From Holothuria scabra (Eukaryota > Echinodermata > Holothuroidea > Aspidochirotida > Holothuriidae): 64,000 nucleotides of DNA. The notes beneath the pieces are model-generated. The model saw only the letters and a list, made by a program, of their open reading frames with translations. It was not told the DNA's origin and did not search any database. The position numbers and the translations under genes were made by a program. The DNA lies in NCBI GenBank assembly GCA_037179385.1, contig CM074193.1, positions 37,040,846-37,104,845 of the forward strand, read 5' to 3'. Positions 1 to 13,682 of this stretch are shown piece by piece; positions within the stretch are counted from its first letter, which is position 1; every line of letters begins with the position of its first letter.

Positions 1-533
1 TAGAGTTGCTGACTGCAATCAAAAACTGTTTCCGAATTAATTATTGGATTGGGGCGGGAAGGAAAGAGGTGTTAGTTTCTAACGTCATCTTGATTGGATA
101 CACCGCGGAGCTACACCTTTCTTTGATAAATAACTTTCAGCGTTCCTTGCTATGGAAGATGAGTAGACTGTACAGCCTGAGACGCGTGGTGATTCACGAG
201 TTTAGGGTCCTGAAGGGAATGTAAAAGTGACTCTTTGAAAGGTATCATATTTATAGAAGATAGGAGTACCATATTTAAAAGAACACATGCAAACGATGAA
301 ACCTTGAAGGGATCCAACTGCAGCTACTGTTGGAATTGTGTCCGTATCTTTTACTTGGTTCTCAATATATACCCCACAGTGTAAGGATAACTTCAAAAAG
401 AAGACCGTAGGTTTCTGATTTGATCGGGGACCTAAATACTCCACAAAACAATGATAGTTTGCTTTTCTTAACCCTGTTTGAATGTTTTTAAATCTCACTT
501 ACATACACTACATATACACGATGCACCTCAGAC

Positions 534-560
534 CAGGGAGCTGCTAATAGCAGCTCCCTG
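534..560. repeat. CAGGGAGCTGC palindrome 1
   Basis: CAGGGAGCTGCT, loop AAT, then the exact complement. The arms are 12 bases. Confidence 0.95.
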
Positions 561-663
561 CTCAGACAGACAAACAGACACACACGCATACACATACTTA
601 TGAGTCCAAATAGGAATTTGATCAATTTCAATAGAATTAATATCTTAGCTCGACGACAAACTT

Positions 664-755
664 AAATGACTTCATCCTCAGACCATAACAATGAGAGGAT
701 GAAGTCATTTGATGATTGGATTTGGAGATATACACATGCGCACATCCTCCAAATC
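664..755. repeat. Two successive hairpins
   Basis: AAATGACTTCATCCTC (664-679) and its exact complement (695-710) are separated by 15 bases. Just downstream GATTTGGAG (719-727) pairs with CTCCAAATC (747-755). Confidence 0.9.
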
Positions 756-1222
756 GTTGGGATGAAAAAAATGCTCCTGCACCTTCGACACGTGTTCCAA
801 AATTTGAGTTTACTTAAAAATGGCGAGAAAACTGAACCAACACCTTGGGTCAAAATATAACCCATTTTGGGACAATTGCAATCTCATTCGGGTCATTATT
901 TGGTTCAAATAGTTTAGTCGGGTCATATTGACTCAACCGTATTTACTGTGTATGGTTTTTTTTTTGTTATTTACACTGGCCTATTTTTCTGGGATGTTAT
1001 AGGAAAATAAATGCCTGCAATATTTCAAAAAATATTAACAAAATCGAAGCTGGGCGTGCATTCCCATTGAATCCTTTAATTATTCATTGGCGAGCAAAAC
1101 AAACAACAAAATTATAGTTTAGATTTTCCACCAAACATTGAAGTTAAGGTATGCACCTTTGTGTAACCTGCTTTGGTAACTTCTCTAATTGATGGGGGCA
1201 ACGAGCACTTCCATACTTAACA

Positions 1223-1524
1223 TACACTCTTTACAAAACAAAAGGGTGAACTTAACCACTTTCTAACAGGGTAAAAAGTATGAATGCACTACACTTAGTG
1301 TTGGTTCACTACAAGAGAAGTGAAATTCACCCTAACCAGAGTGAGATTCACTACAAGAAGAGTGAAGTATCCCTCTTTAACGAGTGTCTGTAGGGATCAC
1401 TCTTTTTAAGAGTGGATCCTGTGTACACTCCATCAAGAGTAAAAATTCACTCTTTTGGATTGAACTGTGTAACTTTCGCACTTCAAACGAGTCAAATTTC
1501 ATCTTTAAATTTTAGAGTGCAGTA
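1223..1524. mobile_element. Foldback element with AAGAGTGAA repeats
   Basis: The left end TACACTCTTTACAAAA faces TTTTAGAGTGCAGTA at the right. Between them AAGAGTGAA/TTCACTCTT variants occur about ten times on both strands (1245-1460). It is related to the 14.5- and 46-kb elements by its termini but has a different internal word. Confidence 0.65.
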
Positions 1525-3756
1525 CGAATTGAGTCATCCGAAAAAAAAATAGAGGCATGTTCTGGTGGCTTTTGACCTCTGTCTTGTTAGAAAAACAAAA
1601 ATATTCCACACCATGTCCTTCAAATCCTATCACAATACCATCTCCTAACACAAGATATCTCACTTTAAAGGTTGGTTATTTCTGTTAAAAATACCTCTGC
1701 TTTTCAACAGAGCATCTGGAAGTTAGTGTGATGTGGGCACACTGCCTCAAATTCCTTTTGCTTTTCTTTATAATTGAACCTCCTGTTTGTCCTTGAAATT
1801 TGATAATGTTGGAATGTTTGGATTTCTTTTTCTGGAGATCTAGCATTACCCTTCACCATACGTAGAGTACAACCAAAAATGTTACTTAATATTGCCTGCA
1901 GCGGCATAATAGTTATAAATAAATTGAATGCAATGTCAAATTAATGTGCCACAATGACATCACATATTTCCCATGATGCATCAAATCCCAAGAAAAATTT
2001 GCAATACTTGCCAAAAGCTATTGAAAATGCAGTTTTCACCCTTTGAAAGAGAAAAATTTTCTGCTTATTTTAAAGTTAACGAATTTTGTCTCCAGAATAG
2101 GCCTTTAAATAAAAACCATCTTGCGTAATTGAAAATCAAACCTGAATGCATCCATCCTTGTCGAACCAAATTTCATGTAACAGCCTTTAGTGTTGTAAGT
2201 GTTTTTCGCGTCATGTAATTACCCATAAAGGAAGTACTCGCACCTAATCAATGAACTATATGTTCATTGGACCATTTGCATATGACGTCAAATAGCACAA
2301 AGTATGCCCTCCAATGAACGCAGAGAGGCATAATCGCAGATGAGATCAAGAAATGCTGATTTAGCGGGTGTGAAATCGGCGTCGTGTGTTCATCCCTTGC
2401 CTTCAATTATTGACCACGCACGATATCTTTGCCTAATACCCTGAACAACACAATATCCCTCTCCCAACAGGGTGGAGTCCGGGGAAGAGGATGAACCTCC
2501 TTACATTTGCCAGGAAATGTGAAAAGAAATGGTAAGGAAGGAAAAAAGAAGAAAAGGAACCCTCAACTTATGCTTTGTCCCATATCAAAATACCTTGACG
2601 CTGCCCTGCTCTCCATATGAGTGCTCCCAATTCGACCACTTCACAAATCCTGCACGAAATTGCATTCTAGGATAAAATAATATGATGTTTTGTAATATTT
2701 AAAAAAGTCATTTTATTGTTTGCTTATTGTTTATATCCCTTCGGCCTTGGATACATTCTTGATAACCAATGAAAGGTCATCAATTTAACACGTGTGACTT
2801 CTCAGACTATAGCAATCAATTGTCAAGAAGAAAAGACAATCTAAGTTATTCAAACAATTTTCACAAAATGACATCGTGAGAAAGCATGGCCGCAAGGACA
2901 TTCCTAATTTAGGCAGTCACGTTTGAAACGGGGAGAAAATTAGGCAACTTTTGTGACCACGAAAAAACTCTTTTTTTGGAAAATTAATGAGCATGATGGT
3001 TGCGGTGTTTTTGAAAAGTTCCCTGCAGCAAATATGGATGAAGTAACGTCCATGAAGGGGATTGAAGGACTTATTGAAAATTGCCAATGCGCAAAATATT
3101 TTCTAAGTGCAGAATCTATTTACAAGAGCTTCCCGTATTATCTAGCTTTGCGGGTGATCTCTTGCGTGGGTGGAACGAGGGAGGTTTTTTTTCAAATGAA
3201 AGAAAAACCAGAGGTAAAGATTCATCCCGAAAATCTCTAAAAAGCATCGTCGAGACAATATCCCTACGTATCTATGGCACTGCTATTGATTTATTTTTAT
3301 GTGCCTCTTTGCGTGCCTTATGGAGTCTATAAATACTTTTAAAAAAGTAGGCCGGGCGAAATATAAAAACAATTACCACAAACTGAACCAAATTAAATAT
3401 TACACTCTGAAATAGCTGGTTCAATGAGACTCGGGTTGTAGTTGCGGATTATATATGTAACCATATTCTGGTTAAACTTAAAACGAGTTTCAAATTTGCG
3501 TAGAAGTGACTATAAACCATATAAGCTGAGATGTAGATTTTACATAGATTTCTCACCACCGATACTGCACTGATTGGTCAGCCTTTCACCAAAAACCTGT
3601 ATCTTCATAGCCAGTATTTATATAGGGTGACAAAAGTGGGTCAGGTCTCGGATCCTGATTCATGGGGACTAGGAGCAACTAGGCTACCTGTACCTCTCAG
3701 GGGATCCAACGGGTGGTAAGTTTCGGTTTAGAACATTCCTTTGGCGCCACTGACCT
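1525..3756. other. Unexplained AT-rich sequence
   Basis: I saw no gene, tandem repeat or paired termini here. A 95-codon open frame at 2953-3240 begins with a non-ATG codon, has no flanking splice sites that I could support and shows no recognised motif. Confidence 0.5.
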
Positions 3757-3922
3757 CAGTGTCGTAGCCATGGGGAGGAGTAAGAACTCCCCATGACCCA
3801 ACCTTGCAATGCAAAAAACACCCAAGACAGCAGTTTTTCCCCTCTTTCCTTAGACTTTTCCCTCTTGTCGTGCCCCAAACCCCCATGACATCCCCCATGA
3901 CACAATCCTGGCTACGCCACTG
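3757..3922. mobile_element. Small GTAGCCA-ended element
   Basis: CAGTGTCGTAGCCATGGGG at the left faces CCTGGCTACGCCACTG at the right. The interior (ACCTTGCAATG, AACACC, TTTTTCCC, CTTAGACTTT, TGTCGTGCCCC) is found again in the same order at 53399-53549, so it is a dispersed family. Confidence 0.7.
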
Positions 3923-3965
3923 CACCACCTTGAGCCAATACGAAGAACAATAGTATTAACTCACT

Positions 3966-6384
3966 AGCGTAGCCAGCGGGGGGAGGGGCAGGGGGGCAGA
4001 GTGGGGACGCGATGGGCGATGTTGAAAAAATTAAGGATAGCCAAAAAATAAATAAATAAATAAACAAAAAAGATAAACGGCAAGAGAAGGGAGGGAATCG
4101 GGGGCATTTTTTACAGTTTTTCGGGGGGGGGCTTTTAGTCGTTACGATAAAGTATGCAGTCCCCAACGGCGACTAGTCTCCCCGATGGTTTGCCTGTTTT
4201 TTGCTCTCAAGGGACAATTTCCCCAATAAGAACCCTAAATTTTCGGCGCGCTACTCGCGCTGTACATTCACTCCAGTTTTTTCAATAGTTACATTCCACA
4301 TATCTAGAGAGTGTAAGTCCTGTCAACCTTACCAAGTAACAAGTAGGCAGAGTACACAGGTTATGTAGAGGTCGTAAATTTCATCCCATACAACAAAGCC
4401 TAGTTGCTGTTCTCTTGTGTCTGACATGCGATAGGTCAGTTGGTGAGCGACTCACGGAGCATAGTTTGGCTATTTTATTGGGTATTTCAGGTAGTTTCGA
4501 CACAATTTAGGTTATCCCCGATACGGTCTACAACCCCTACAGTTTATATTTTTTCTTTTTGTTCTTAATGATTACATAGGCTATGTTATTTTCGTAAGCC
4601 TACCAAAAATTTTCCCGCGCTTCGCGCGCTTTGCAATCTCACGATTCAGACTCAAAAGAACACTGTCAGTGCGCAACTCGGCTTTTAAAATATTAAGTAA
4701 TATTGTGCAAAATGTGCCCCTGCTGCAATGGCATGTGACAGTTAGGCTCCTTCATATCCCCTTCTCACCACCCCTCGACATAGGGGCTGTCGGAACTTGT
4801 GGTCGCTGGCATGGCAGTCCCCCTGTCGGGAATAATCTGTCGCCTTCCCATGGTCGGTTTAGTTATTTTGGCTTTCAAAAGAGTTATTTCTGCGATAAAA
4901 CCCAAAATGTTCGGTACGCTTTGCACACTCTTCCTCAGTTCCGTTACCTAGAGCTAATAAAGTACAAACCCTTCCCATCTTTTCAAGTAAATTAATAAGT
5001 AGAATGAATGGATTAATGTACATGTCGGGAATTTCATCTCATTTCGCTAAACTTAGTTAATAATCTCTTGTGTCAGTCGTGCGGTACGGACTCGGAGAAG
5101 GAAGTACAATACAAGTTGTGCCCGATAGGGCCCAAATGCCGGGACAATTGACCTATATAAGCTGTAAATAAGTACAGATTCTTTTTAGTGTAGGCTAACC
5201 CCAAAAGTTTTCGCCCACTTTTCCACGGTTAAATCAGTGCGGAAATATCTTCCTCTAACATATACGAGTTTTATGTCGTATATGACTCGCAATGGCAGGT
5301 ATAGTGCACAGGTTTTCTTCAAATCTCCCTCACCAACTCATCGACGGCATCCTGGCTGTCGGGGCTTGGAGTCGCTACCCACCCAACCCCTCCCCCGTTC
5401 GGAGAGTGGCTCTAAGTCGGGCAAATCCTGGCGCCAAGGGGGTACACCCAGGGAGACAGGCCCATAGCCAGGGGGTTCAGGGGGTTCGCACTTATTCCCG
5501 CCCAGACTTAAATTTTTTTTTTATTTAAATGGAGTTTTGGCGTTTTTCAGGGCAAAATGTCAATTCCGCTGGTTTGGCCAATGTAAGCCTTATGAGTAGC
5601 TGTTTTGTTTCACTGCAACACAATTCCCTAGGGCCCCATTGACTCGTACAGTAACCCTCTTACAGCCACACACTAACTCTCGACGGAATAAGGAAAACAT
5701 TGATACAAGATTGAAAATGTCCAAAAATTCCAGCTTAGGTGTTCACCAGATCGCTCAATTTTGATGTAAAATTGCGAAATCTCCTTGGAGTAGGAGGGGG
5801 AGAACCCCACTCTCTCCCCGTTCGGTCTCTCGGCTCCTTGTGCGCTTCACTCCCTCAAGAAAATGCCGAACCCTAGTGGCGGCGATGAAAAATGAAAAAG
5901 TGGGGGCTAAAGGTATGTTCAGCCCCTCAATATTTGTCAAGTGCTCCAGTTAAGAAGCGGGGAGAATTTCGAAGTTGGGCTGAACATATTCTTGCTTAGA
6001 ACACTCGGGAAGTGCCGTTTCCGGTCATCTGAGGGGTTTGTAAAGCCAAAAATATCCTGGCACGCTACGCGCCAATCGAAGGTAGAGCTCCACTTAGAAA
6101 CTTGTCATAACATTTTTCATAGATTTATTTATTTATTTTTTTTTTGCATTAATTGAGAAATTTCAGAAATGAGATCCATATTTCCAGGCTGGGAACATGC
6201 AGCATAAAACGCTCGGGAAGTGCCGTTTCCGGCCATCTGTGGGGTTTCTAAAACCAAAAATTTTCTTGTACGCTCCGCGCCAACTCATGGTGGCGCTCCG
6301 CTTAGATAGTCCTGTCGGTCAAGATTGGGGACGATGAGTCGACTTTGCCCCCCCCCCCACAAGAAAATCCTGGCTACGCCCCTG
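3966..6384. mobile_element. 2.4-kb element with GTAGCCAG/CTGGCTAC termini
   Basis: AGCGTAGCCAGCGGGGGGAG at the left is mirrored by a C-run and TCCTGGCTACGCCCCTG at the right. The interior repeats CGCGCTTCGCGCGC-like words (4243, 4616) and GGGAAGTGCCGTTTCCGG (6007 and 6206), TACGCTCCGCGCCAA and CTCCGCTTAGATAGTC, the last also in the element at 36215-37583. No credible coding region is present. It could be two overlapping copies and not one element. Confidence 0.55.
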
Positions 6385-6925
6385 TATTAACTATTATGTA
6401 TTGAAGACTTTCGTGCTTTTACCTCTGGAGGGGAAAGATTCGTGCCAGTGGGATGGGTGAGTCTAGTAGAACAACTCGAACCCCCTTGAAATTTTTAAGC
6501 TATCAGTATTTGAAATATAGGGTGCCTTTTAGTAAGTCAGTTAGTTAGATGAAATTTAACGGCCCAGTTCGCAACCTAGAGATGCCGTTTAAATGAGGCT
6601 TTGTAAGTGGAGGGATTTTACGACTCCGCCACGCGGCCCTTTTAACTGTATCTCAAGTGCTATTGTGTATACGCATGAAAAGGCAACAAAAATCGCAACA
6701 TTTTACTTTTAAAACACAAAATTGGTCAGAAAATTCGATTTTGGATGTGTGTTAGAAGAAAAAAGAAAAACGGGAGCAGTACTTCCATTGCTGTGATGTA
6801 GGAGTTGAAATGTTATTTGCGTAATTTGTATTGCAGTAAGGCAATGAACTTACAATTTCACAATTACAGATTGATTGCGCTTGATTGACTAATGAAATGA
6901 CAGAAGGCTCTCTTGTTCATAACAA

Positions 6926-7170
6926 TTTGTACAAACGATGTGTTTGTGCAAGAAGTACTTTTTCATGAGAGGAAAATTTTTCAAAATGATAATTACAAGA
7001 TAAAGTTTAAAAATGATAATTACAAGATAAAGTTTACCACTTAAATTTGTACAAACGATGTGTTTGTGCAAGAAGTACTTTTTCATGAGAGGAAAATTTT
7101 TCAAAATGATAATTACAAGATAAAGTTTAAAAATGATAATTACAAGATAAAGTTTACCACTTAAATTTGT
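6926..7170. repeat. Nested tandem duplication (120-bp unit twice, each with a 27-bp unit twice)
   Basis: ACAAACGATGTGTTTGTGCA occurs at 6931 and again exactly 120 bases later at 7051; the two units appear identical. Inside each unit AAAATGATAATTACAAGATA followed by AAGTTTA is itself doubled (27-bp period). The reading frame through it is a by-product. Confidence 0.95.
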
Positions 7171-7524
7171 CCTGACTAGATTTTGCTTGCTGTGAACATC
7201 TATCATCCTACCGTCTGTCGGTGATGATCTAGAAATTTAATATATCTCAAACTGTTTTGCCTTTTTTTGCCCAAATATTCTACAAATTCTTTTCATTTTT
7301 CATCAAAATTGTACCATGATCATGATTGTTTTGTTTTCGAACAAATGTTTTAAAGAATTTGGACAAGTTTAGGATCGAGGTTTCTGCGTAGTAAGTAAAA
7401 CATACCAGATTGTTAAGACAGAAATGTTGTCGGGGTTTTTCTAAGCAAGTCTTCGAGTTTGTGGAGCAGACCTCAGCACCCCAGCCTCGAATATGTTGGT
7501 GGTTTAGCCTTTTGATATCACCCT

Positions 7525-7780
7525 ACACTGTACAAATAAATTAGTCCAACGGTGTTTGAACTGACCAATCACGTTAGTCAACAATATTGACCAGTATTTG
7601 ACTAATTTGACCCAGTTCTTTAGTTTCTAAAAATATTGAGCCTCGTTGACTAAGTTTTGGCTGATATTCTTAAGTCCATTACTACGAAGTTGGTCATGTA
7701 TTATCACAAGTTCGTCAAATATGAGTCAGGGACGCGGTTAGTCGATTCGGACACCACTTAGCCTAATTTGTGTTTACCAC
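7525..7780. mobile_element. Foldback element with TTGACTAA repeats, copy 1
   Basis: It starts ACACTGTACAAATAAATTAG and is filled with TTGACTAA/TTAGTCAA variants on both strands (TTAGTCC, GTTAGTCAAC, TTTGACTAATTTGACC, GTTGACTAAG, GACACCACTTAGCC). The same ordered blocks recur at 47870-48082. Confidence 0.7.
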
Positions 7781-9290
7781 GTAATATTATCACTTTATCT
7801 GAAATATGAAAGTGTATTTTGAAATTGCCATTTTTTTGTAACAATTTTAAGAAAATGCAACATGATGTACAAACGAGATAGCAAAATGACCCATCTATGA
7901 AGTAACAAAAGAATTGAAAGCCTTGGGAAATCTTGGGAGCTTACCCTCTAAATTCGCCCCTGACTACTACACGTTTTGACCAATTAATAGCAGTTTTCAA
8001 CACATTATAGAAAGAAAAAAATTATAAAAGCAAATTGTAGTCGTGTTGGTACAGCTCGGTTAGGATAACGATTACTGTAAAGGGGTTTTTCGTGTTTCAA
8101 GTATGACACAAACACCACTTTAATTTTCTGTCTATAAAAAGACAGTTATAATTTCACAAAATGATCCGCCGCTTTTTTGACATCTTCAACAAAAGAACAG
8201 CGAACTCAGCAGCAAGCCCGACCTAGTCAAAAGTGATCTGGTGACGTCACAATGTAACAGAAAATATCTATATATGCCGTGAAAATTGGCGTGTTAACAT
8301 TCTAGCCCTTTTACGTACTAATACTTATAAATAGACGGTTAGAAATAGTTGGACACGTTTGATAACGTAACGGGAGATCGTAATTACTCGAAATTTATAT
8401 AAGTTTTAATCAAATTACGGACTCTTCCTAACCATGGCCTCATGTGACCCTATCCTCATTGCCGTCAACAGGTTTAAAATTGAATTCGCAAACATGGAAG
8501 ATTGTGTCACCCATTGGGACATCGATCTCAGTCTAACTTTATGTGCGTAAGCTATTAATGGTACAGCACAATGCTGAAGTGAAGTCATTTACGCTGTCTA
8601 TTATGCATATGACGTATTTCATGTAGGCACTTTGGCAGGCCCTTTGAGACAAACGCTTGTTTGTGCTTTATCATCACCTTTTTTTAGTCAACGCACATAA
8701 TTTTAATCATGAATATTTTTACCGTCACCCTGGTTTGGTGTAACATTAAGTCTTGTCATAAAGTTACACTTATCTTACCATGCATTACAAAAAATTAGAA
8801 AAATTTGCAAAGATCTAATGCTCTTGATGGTTTTGAAATTAACAGGAATGGAAACAGCGAAATTCAAAAATTCTGACATTCAGCGTCGTTTGGCTAAGCA
8901 GAACTCTTTCTGTAAAATAAATTTGGTTTCCGCTCATCAGATCTGTTTGCCATATTTGTGACACTGGGAAAAGTACAGGTGAAATAACATTTCAAATTTT
9001 CGAGACAATTTAGCGTAGGATTAAATAACTTTAATTTCCGTAACTCCGAATTGGAGTTACACTTTATTTGCTGGCAGCCTGAAATCAAATATAAACATTC
9101 TGACTATGAAATTTGAAGAAAAGCCAACGAAATTTATTTTAAATGAGGGAACAATTCGTTCCTCGGTGGGGCCGCATGGTTATGATATTATTTAGTAGCC
9201 TCAGCATACTATCAACTAGTGCATTGATGCCTAAGGTGCAGACAGAGTTTCTAAATTGAATTAAGGGAAATAAATTTTTTTTTGAGGAAC
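7781..9290. other. Unexplained sequence
   Basis: No coding signal or paired repeat ends were found. From about 9290 to 9460, and again at 10370-10530, there are diverged pieces (GGCATTTCCC...TGAGTAGAAT) of the CTCCGCGCC-type repeat seen at 6.2 and 37.4 kb. Confidence 0.45.
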
Positions 9291-9710
9291 GAAAGACTAT
9301 CCAAGCGCAGCGCAGCCATTCAGTTGGCAAGGATGATTCAAAAACTTCTGAAAAACCTCAACCCATAAGATGGGCGGAAATGGCATTTCCCAGGGATGTA
9401 AGTAGAATCTATAAGTTATTTTGAACTTTCGTTTACAATGAATTGTTCATTTAAGTAAAAAAGTGAGCACATTGTAAAATATTCAAAATATACCCGATAC
9501 AATGCATAATTAGCTAAACGGCCAACTATGCATCGAAGATGGGCTAGAAAGGCTATGCATACCCGATAGATACCCGAAAAATGTTATCCAGCCTGAGAGA
9601 ACATGTAGACTTTACCTGCCTAGCTCAATCATAACCGTGTTGGTGGTTTTGGGAGCTTGGGAGCTGGGAAAAGAGAGTCTGCTCCGCGGGTAATGTAGAC
9701 CCAGTGTGTG

Positions 9711-9880
9711 GTTTAGTTGGTCAGTTGGTATAGTGCCCGACTCCCACTCGGGAGGTCCACCGTTCGAATCCAAGGCCAGGTGATAAAAAAGATCTTAAAA
9801 ATGGAACATAATGCCTTGGTAATTGTGCGTGATGCGTCTCATAAGAAGACGTGAAGGTAAAACAATCCAGAGCCCCACAT
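9711..9880 (+). mobile_element. tRNA-derived SINE-like sequence
   Basis: TTAGTTGGTCAGTTGGTATA (A box region), an anticodon arm CCCGA-CTCCCAC-TCGGG (9736-9752) and CGTTCGAATCC (B box) form a tRNA-like head. The acceptor and T stems do not pair properly, so it is not a working tRNA. The tail of about 100 bases includes CGTCTCATAAGAAGACG. No target duplication was located. Confidence 0.65.
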
Positions 9881-9938
9881 CTGGAAAAATCGCTACATTT
9901 AGGTTATATATTGTGGCGTAAAAACTTGTCTAAGGCGC

Positions 9939-10345
9939 AGGTCACACTACAGCGATATCGGATTTTTGCGATCCGATTTTTGGGAGTTTCAGGTAAAATC
10001 TCCTCCATCCATCGTCGAAAAGAACCGAAAATTTGCCATCCTGTGTAAATATATGATTGTTATGATAGGACAATGAACGTGAATTGTTAACTATTTCTTT
10101 CGTGACGTCATGTTGATAAATAGCTTTCATAGGACTTATATCCGATAAAAGCTGTCTGCGGATGTGACGTCACGGAAAAAATCAATAAAATTTCGTTTTT
10201 TGTAGTCCTACAATACAATTCCTTTTAGTGCACATGTTGGCAAAATTTTGTTTCTTCCTGACTAAATATGGAGAGGATATTAAGTAAAAGTCACAAAAAT
10301 CGGAGCGAAATCCCATCCAATTTCCCCGTAGTGTGACCAGTGCTT
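9939..10345. mobile_element. GGTCACACTACAGCGATATCGG MITE, copy 1
   Basis: The left end GGTCACACTACAGCGATATC is mirrored by a right end CCGTAGTGTGACC. TTGCCATCCTGTGTAAATA, TTTCGTGACGTCATGTTGA and CCGATAAAAGCTGTC are shared with copies at 22578 and 50281. GTGACGTCA half-palindromes flank the centre. Confidence 0.88.
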
Positions 10346-11347
10346 AACCCTTATTGGAAAAAATATTTAAGCGGAGCGTCACTGTTTGTTGGCGTCTACC
10401 GTACCGGAAAGTTTGAAAAATCTCGACCATGAATTAGCCGAAAAAGGCATTTCCCGGCCAGGCTTGTGAGTAGAATAAGCAGTCGATATTTTCAGCTTTC
10501 GATTGCAATCAAATGTTCCCAAAATGACCAAGCAAATTGTTAAATGATCAGATAGCTAACCATTAGACAAAATGGAGGTACATATAGCAACTTTTTGGTG
10601 TGACGGATATCGTGCAAAATAACGCTCGTGTATGATCATTACGACTACGCATGCCACGGTAAACTATTGTTGCTTCGTTGTCACTTCAGATTCCACTCTG
10701 AATCGCTCTAGACTTTCACACTAGTTTGAGTAAGCTTTGAAGAAAACCAAGTAGGTATGACATAGCAGCAGTATAGTCGAATACACATAATCCGAAGTTT
10801 TAAAAATGTTTGTCACTGCAGTACTGTATTTGACCAGAAACGCATCCAAAGAGTTCTTCATGCATGATACACAGGCAGTCATCAGTCATGATGCGGATTG
10901 GTCAATTTTTCTCACAGGTGTGAACCGTGACAATGTAAACTCAGAATTCCAGTGAGGGCGAGTGGGGAAAAGTGAAAACGACGAGCTTTATGGGGTGCGG
11001 GACTGTTGCCCACGCCCCTACTTGTAGCTACACCGTTCATTCGGAGCGATTTGCAACTTTCAACGAGATTTGCGTTTCAGTATCCACGCCTAAGATAAAA
11101 CTGAGCCAGTTGAAGGCAACCTTCATGTTCGTAAGTCAATACCTAGTCAAACGGTCACGACTTGATCCTTCCAAAACTAAGACATTCTTATAACCAGCTT
11201 CATTCAAATGTTTTAATATTTCAGTTGTGTCCTGCTTGGGTCATTCTCGCAAACGAGACCTATCTGAGATTTTAATAAAGCTGTAAAGCTGTAATGACTA
11301 TATAATGCAATTTCGTCTTCAGCTGTTAAACCCCGGCAGACGGCACG

Positions 11348-11506
<159 letters not shown>

Positions 11507-11693
11507 ATGACGGAGAAACTGTAAAACAACGGTGCTACAGAATTGAAAGGCTGGATCTCCGAGGAGATACAAATAGCGGAAGGCTAGAATTTAGATAAAT
11601 TAAACAGCCAAAAGGTTTGAAGTAGAGCTTTCGAGGAATACTACCTCTTTATCAATACTTGGTCAGAGAATGACAAGGAGTGAGAAATTTTGG
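11507..11693 (-). repeat. LTR-like arm A of the Penelope element, inverted relative to arm B
   Basis: Read on the minus strand, this segment matches 12585-12773 read on the plus strand over about 187 bases with few differences. Both begin CCAAAATTTCTCACTCCTTG and end CAGTTTCTCCGTCATG, and both then run into (TA)n. The arm lies 3' of the GIY-YIG frame, where a PLE 3' LTR belongs. It includes TTGATAAAGAGG...CCTCGAAAG, which resembles a hammerhead core with changes at two conserved bases. Confidence 0.88.
11617..11665 (-). ncRNA. Degenerate hammerhead-like motif in LTR arm A
   Basis: On the minus strand this reads AAGTA, TTGATAA, GAGG...CCTC, GAAA, GCTC, TACTT, the same arrangement as in arm B. 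The GCTC before TACTT would place the cleavable C next to stem I. The core again has T for C3 and A for G8. Confidence 0.45.
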
Positions 11694-11899
11694 AAGCTTT
11701 TAAAGGTGTTGACAATGGTCACACATCTATTGTGACAGGATAATCCTTCTTAAGGCAATTGAGCAGGTTGATTGACCGGGAGGGTCTGATCGGATTACTC
11801 GGGTGTAACCCATCAACAATAGGAAAATCCTCTTCAAAGTAATTAGAGAAATTGTCAGGCCGGAATAGCCTGATCGGATTATTTTGGTAAGTATCATTA

Positions 11900-12584
11900 G
11901 CAAGCTGGTAAATCGCTCCTGATGTTCAAGCCGAAAGGCGATGTGGTTTTGAGATTGAGTTCCCAGAAATTTTCTTTAGCTTTTCGAGCTTTGTCGGTCC
12001 ATGTATCGTTTAGGTCGATAGCAATGACCCGTAAGTTTTTGATAGAATGATGAGGCAAATTGAAATGGTTTGAAACAGGTTGTTCAACCTTTTTGGTTTA
12101 AATTGCTGACCTGTGCTGTGTCATTCTCATTCGAAGAGTATTTTTAGATTCTCCGACATACTGCACACCACATAAATTGCAGTATATGAGATAAATGACA
12201 TTTTTGGAAAGACAATTAATTTCTTGTCTAATTTGGAAGGTGCGTGCATTTTGATTGCTCTGGAAGCCTTTTGTGGAATCAACCAGGGCGCACGTCTTGC
12301 AGTTGGAAGGGCAAGGTGAACAACCAAAATTTTCGTTGTTTTCCTCGACTGAGGCTTTGTCTTGGAATTTTGCCCGAACCAAAATGTCCCGTAAATTTGA
12401 GGGCCGCTTGAAGGCAACAACGGGGGGTTGGGGAAAGATAGACCTTACGCGATCGGTGTTCTGAAGTGTGGGCATATGCTTTTTGATGAATTTGGCTAGT
12501 GGTGGTAGACCGGGATGGTACTCAGTTACCAACGGCACTCTGTCGGAATTGCGCTGACGAGTTTTGTACGTCAGAGTTTGCGAG

Positions 12585-12598
<14 letters not shown>
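11900..12598 (-). pseudogene. Penelope-like element: linker and GIY-YIG endonuclease remnant
   Basis: The minus-strand frame of 166 codons from 12598 carries the hallmarks of the C-terminal part of a Penelope-like (PLE) reverse transcriptase polyprotein. These are the segment KRPSNLRDILVRAKF (residues 64-78), a C-x2-C-x3-C-x2-C cluster (C93, C96, C100, C103), then YLIYC, LCG and YVGES (136-151), and R156, R158 and H162 as in GIY-YIG nucleases. A TAA at 12098-12100 interrupts it. Beyond that single stop the same frame continues through HFNLPHHSIKN and an Asn/Asp-rich segment and ends in SPFGLNIRSDL before TAA at 11900-11902, as PLE proteins do. The reverse-transcriptase domain is absent: at about 12590 the reading frame runs directly into an inverted LTR-like arm, so the copy is 5'-truncated. 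The element class is firm. The copy is dead through the nonsense codon and the missing RT domain. Confidence 0.9.
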
Positions 12599-13475
<877 letters not shown>

Positions 13476-13682
13476 CACGGCCTAATCCGGGTAATTCTCA
13501 TTTTAAATTCAATTTTAAAATTCCGTCCCACCCACGCATTAATAACTTAAAAACATTTTCGGAACCAACAAATCTTTCCTCCGAAAAGAGTGATAGTTCA
13601 CACACATGGATTAAACTAGTTATCGCTTAGAACACTGTTTGTAGTCACGGTTCATTTCACTTATTCGTTTTTAGAGTGCCGG

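Noticed and set aside
9711..9785. Functional tRNA gene
   Set aside because: A and B boxes and the anticodon arm are present, but acceptor and T stems do not pair, so a SINE head is more likely.
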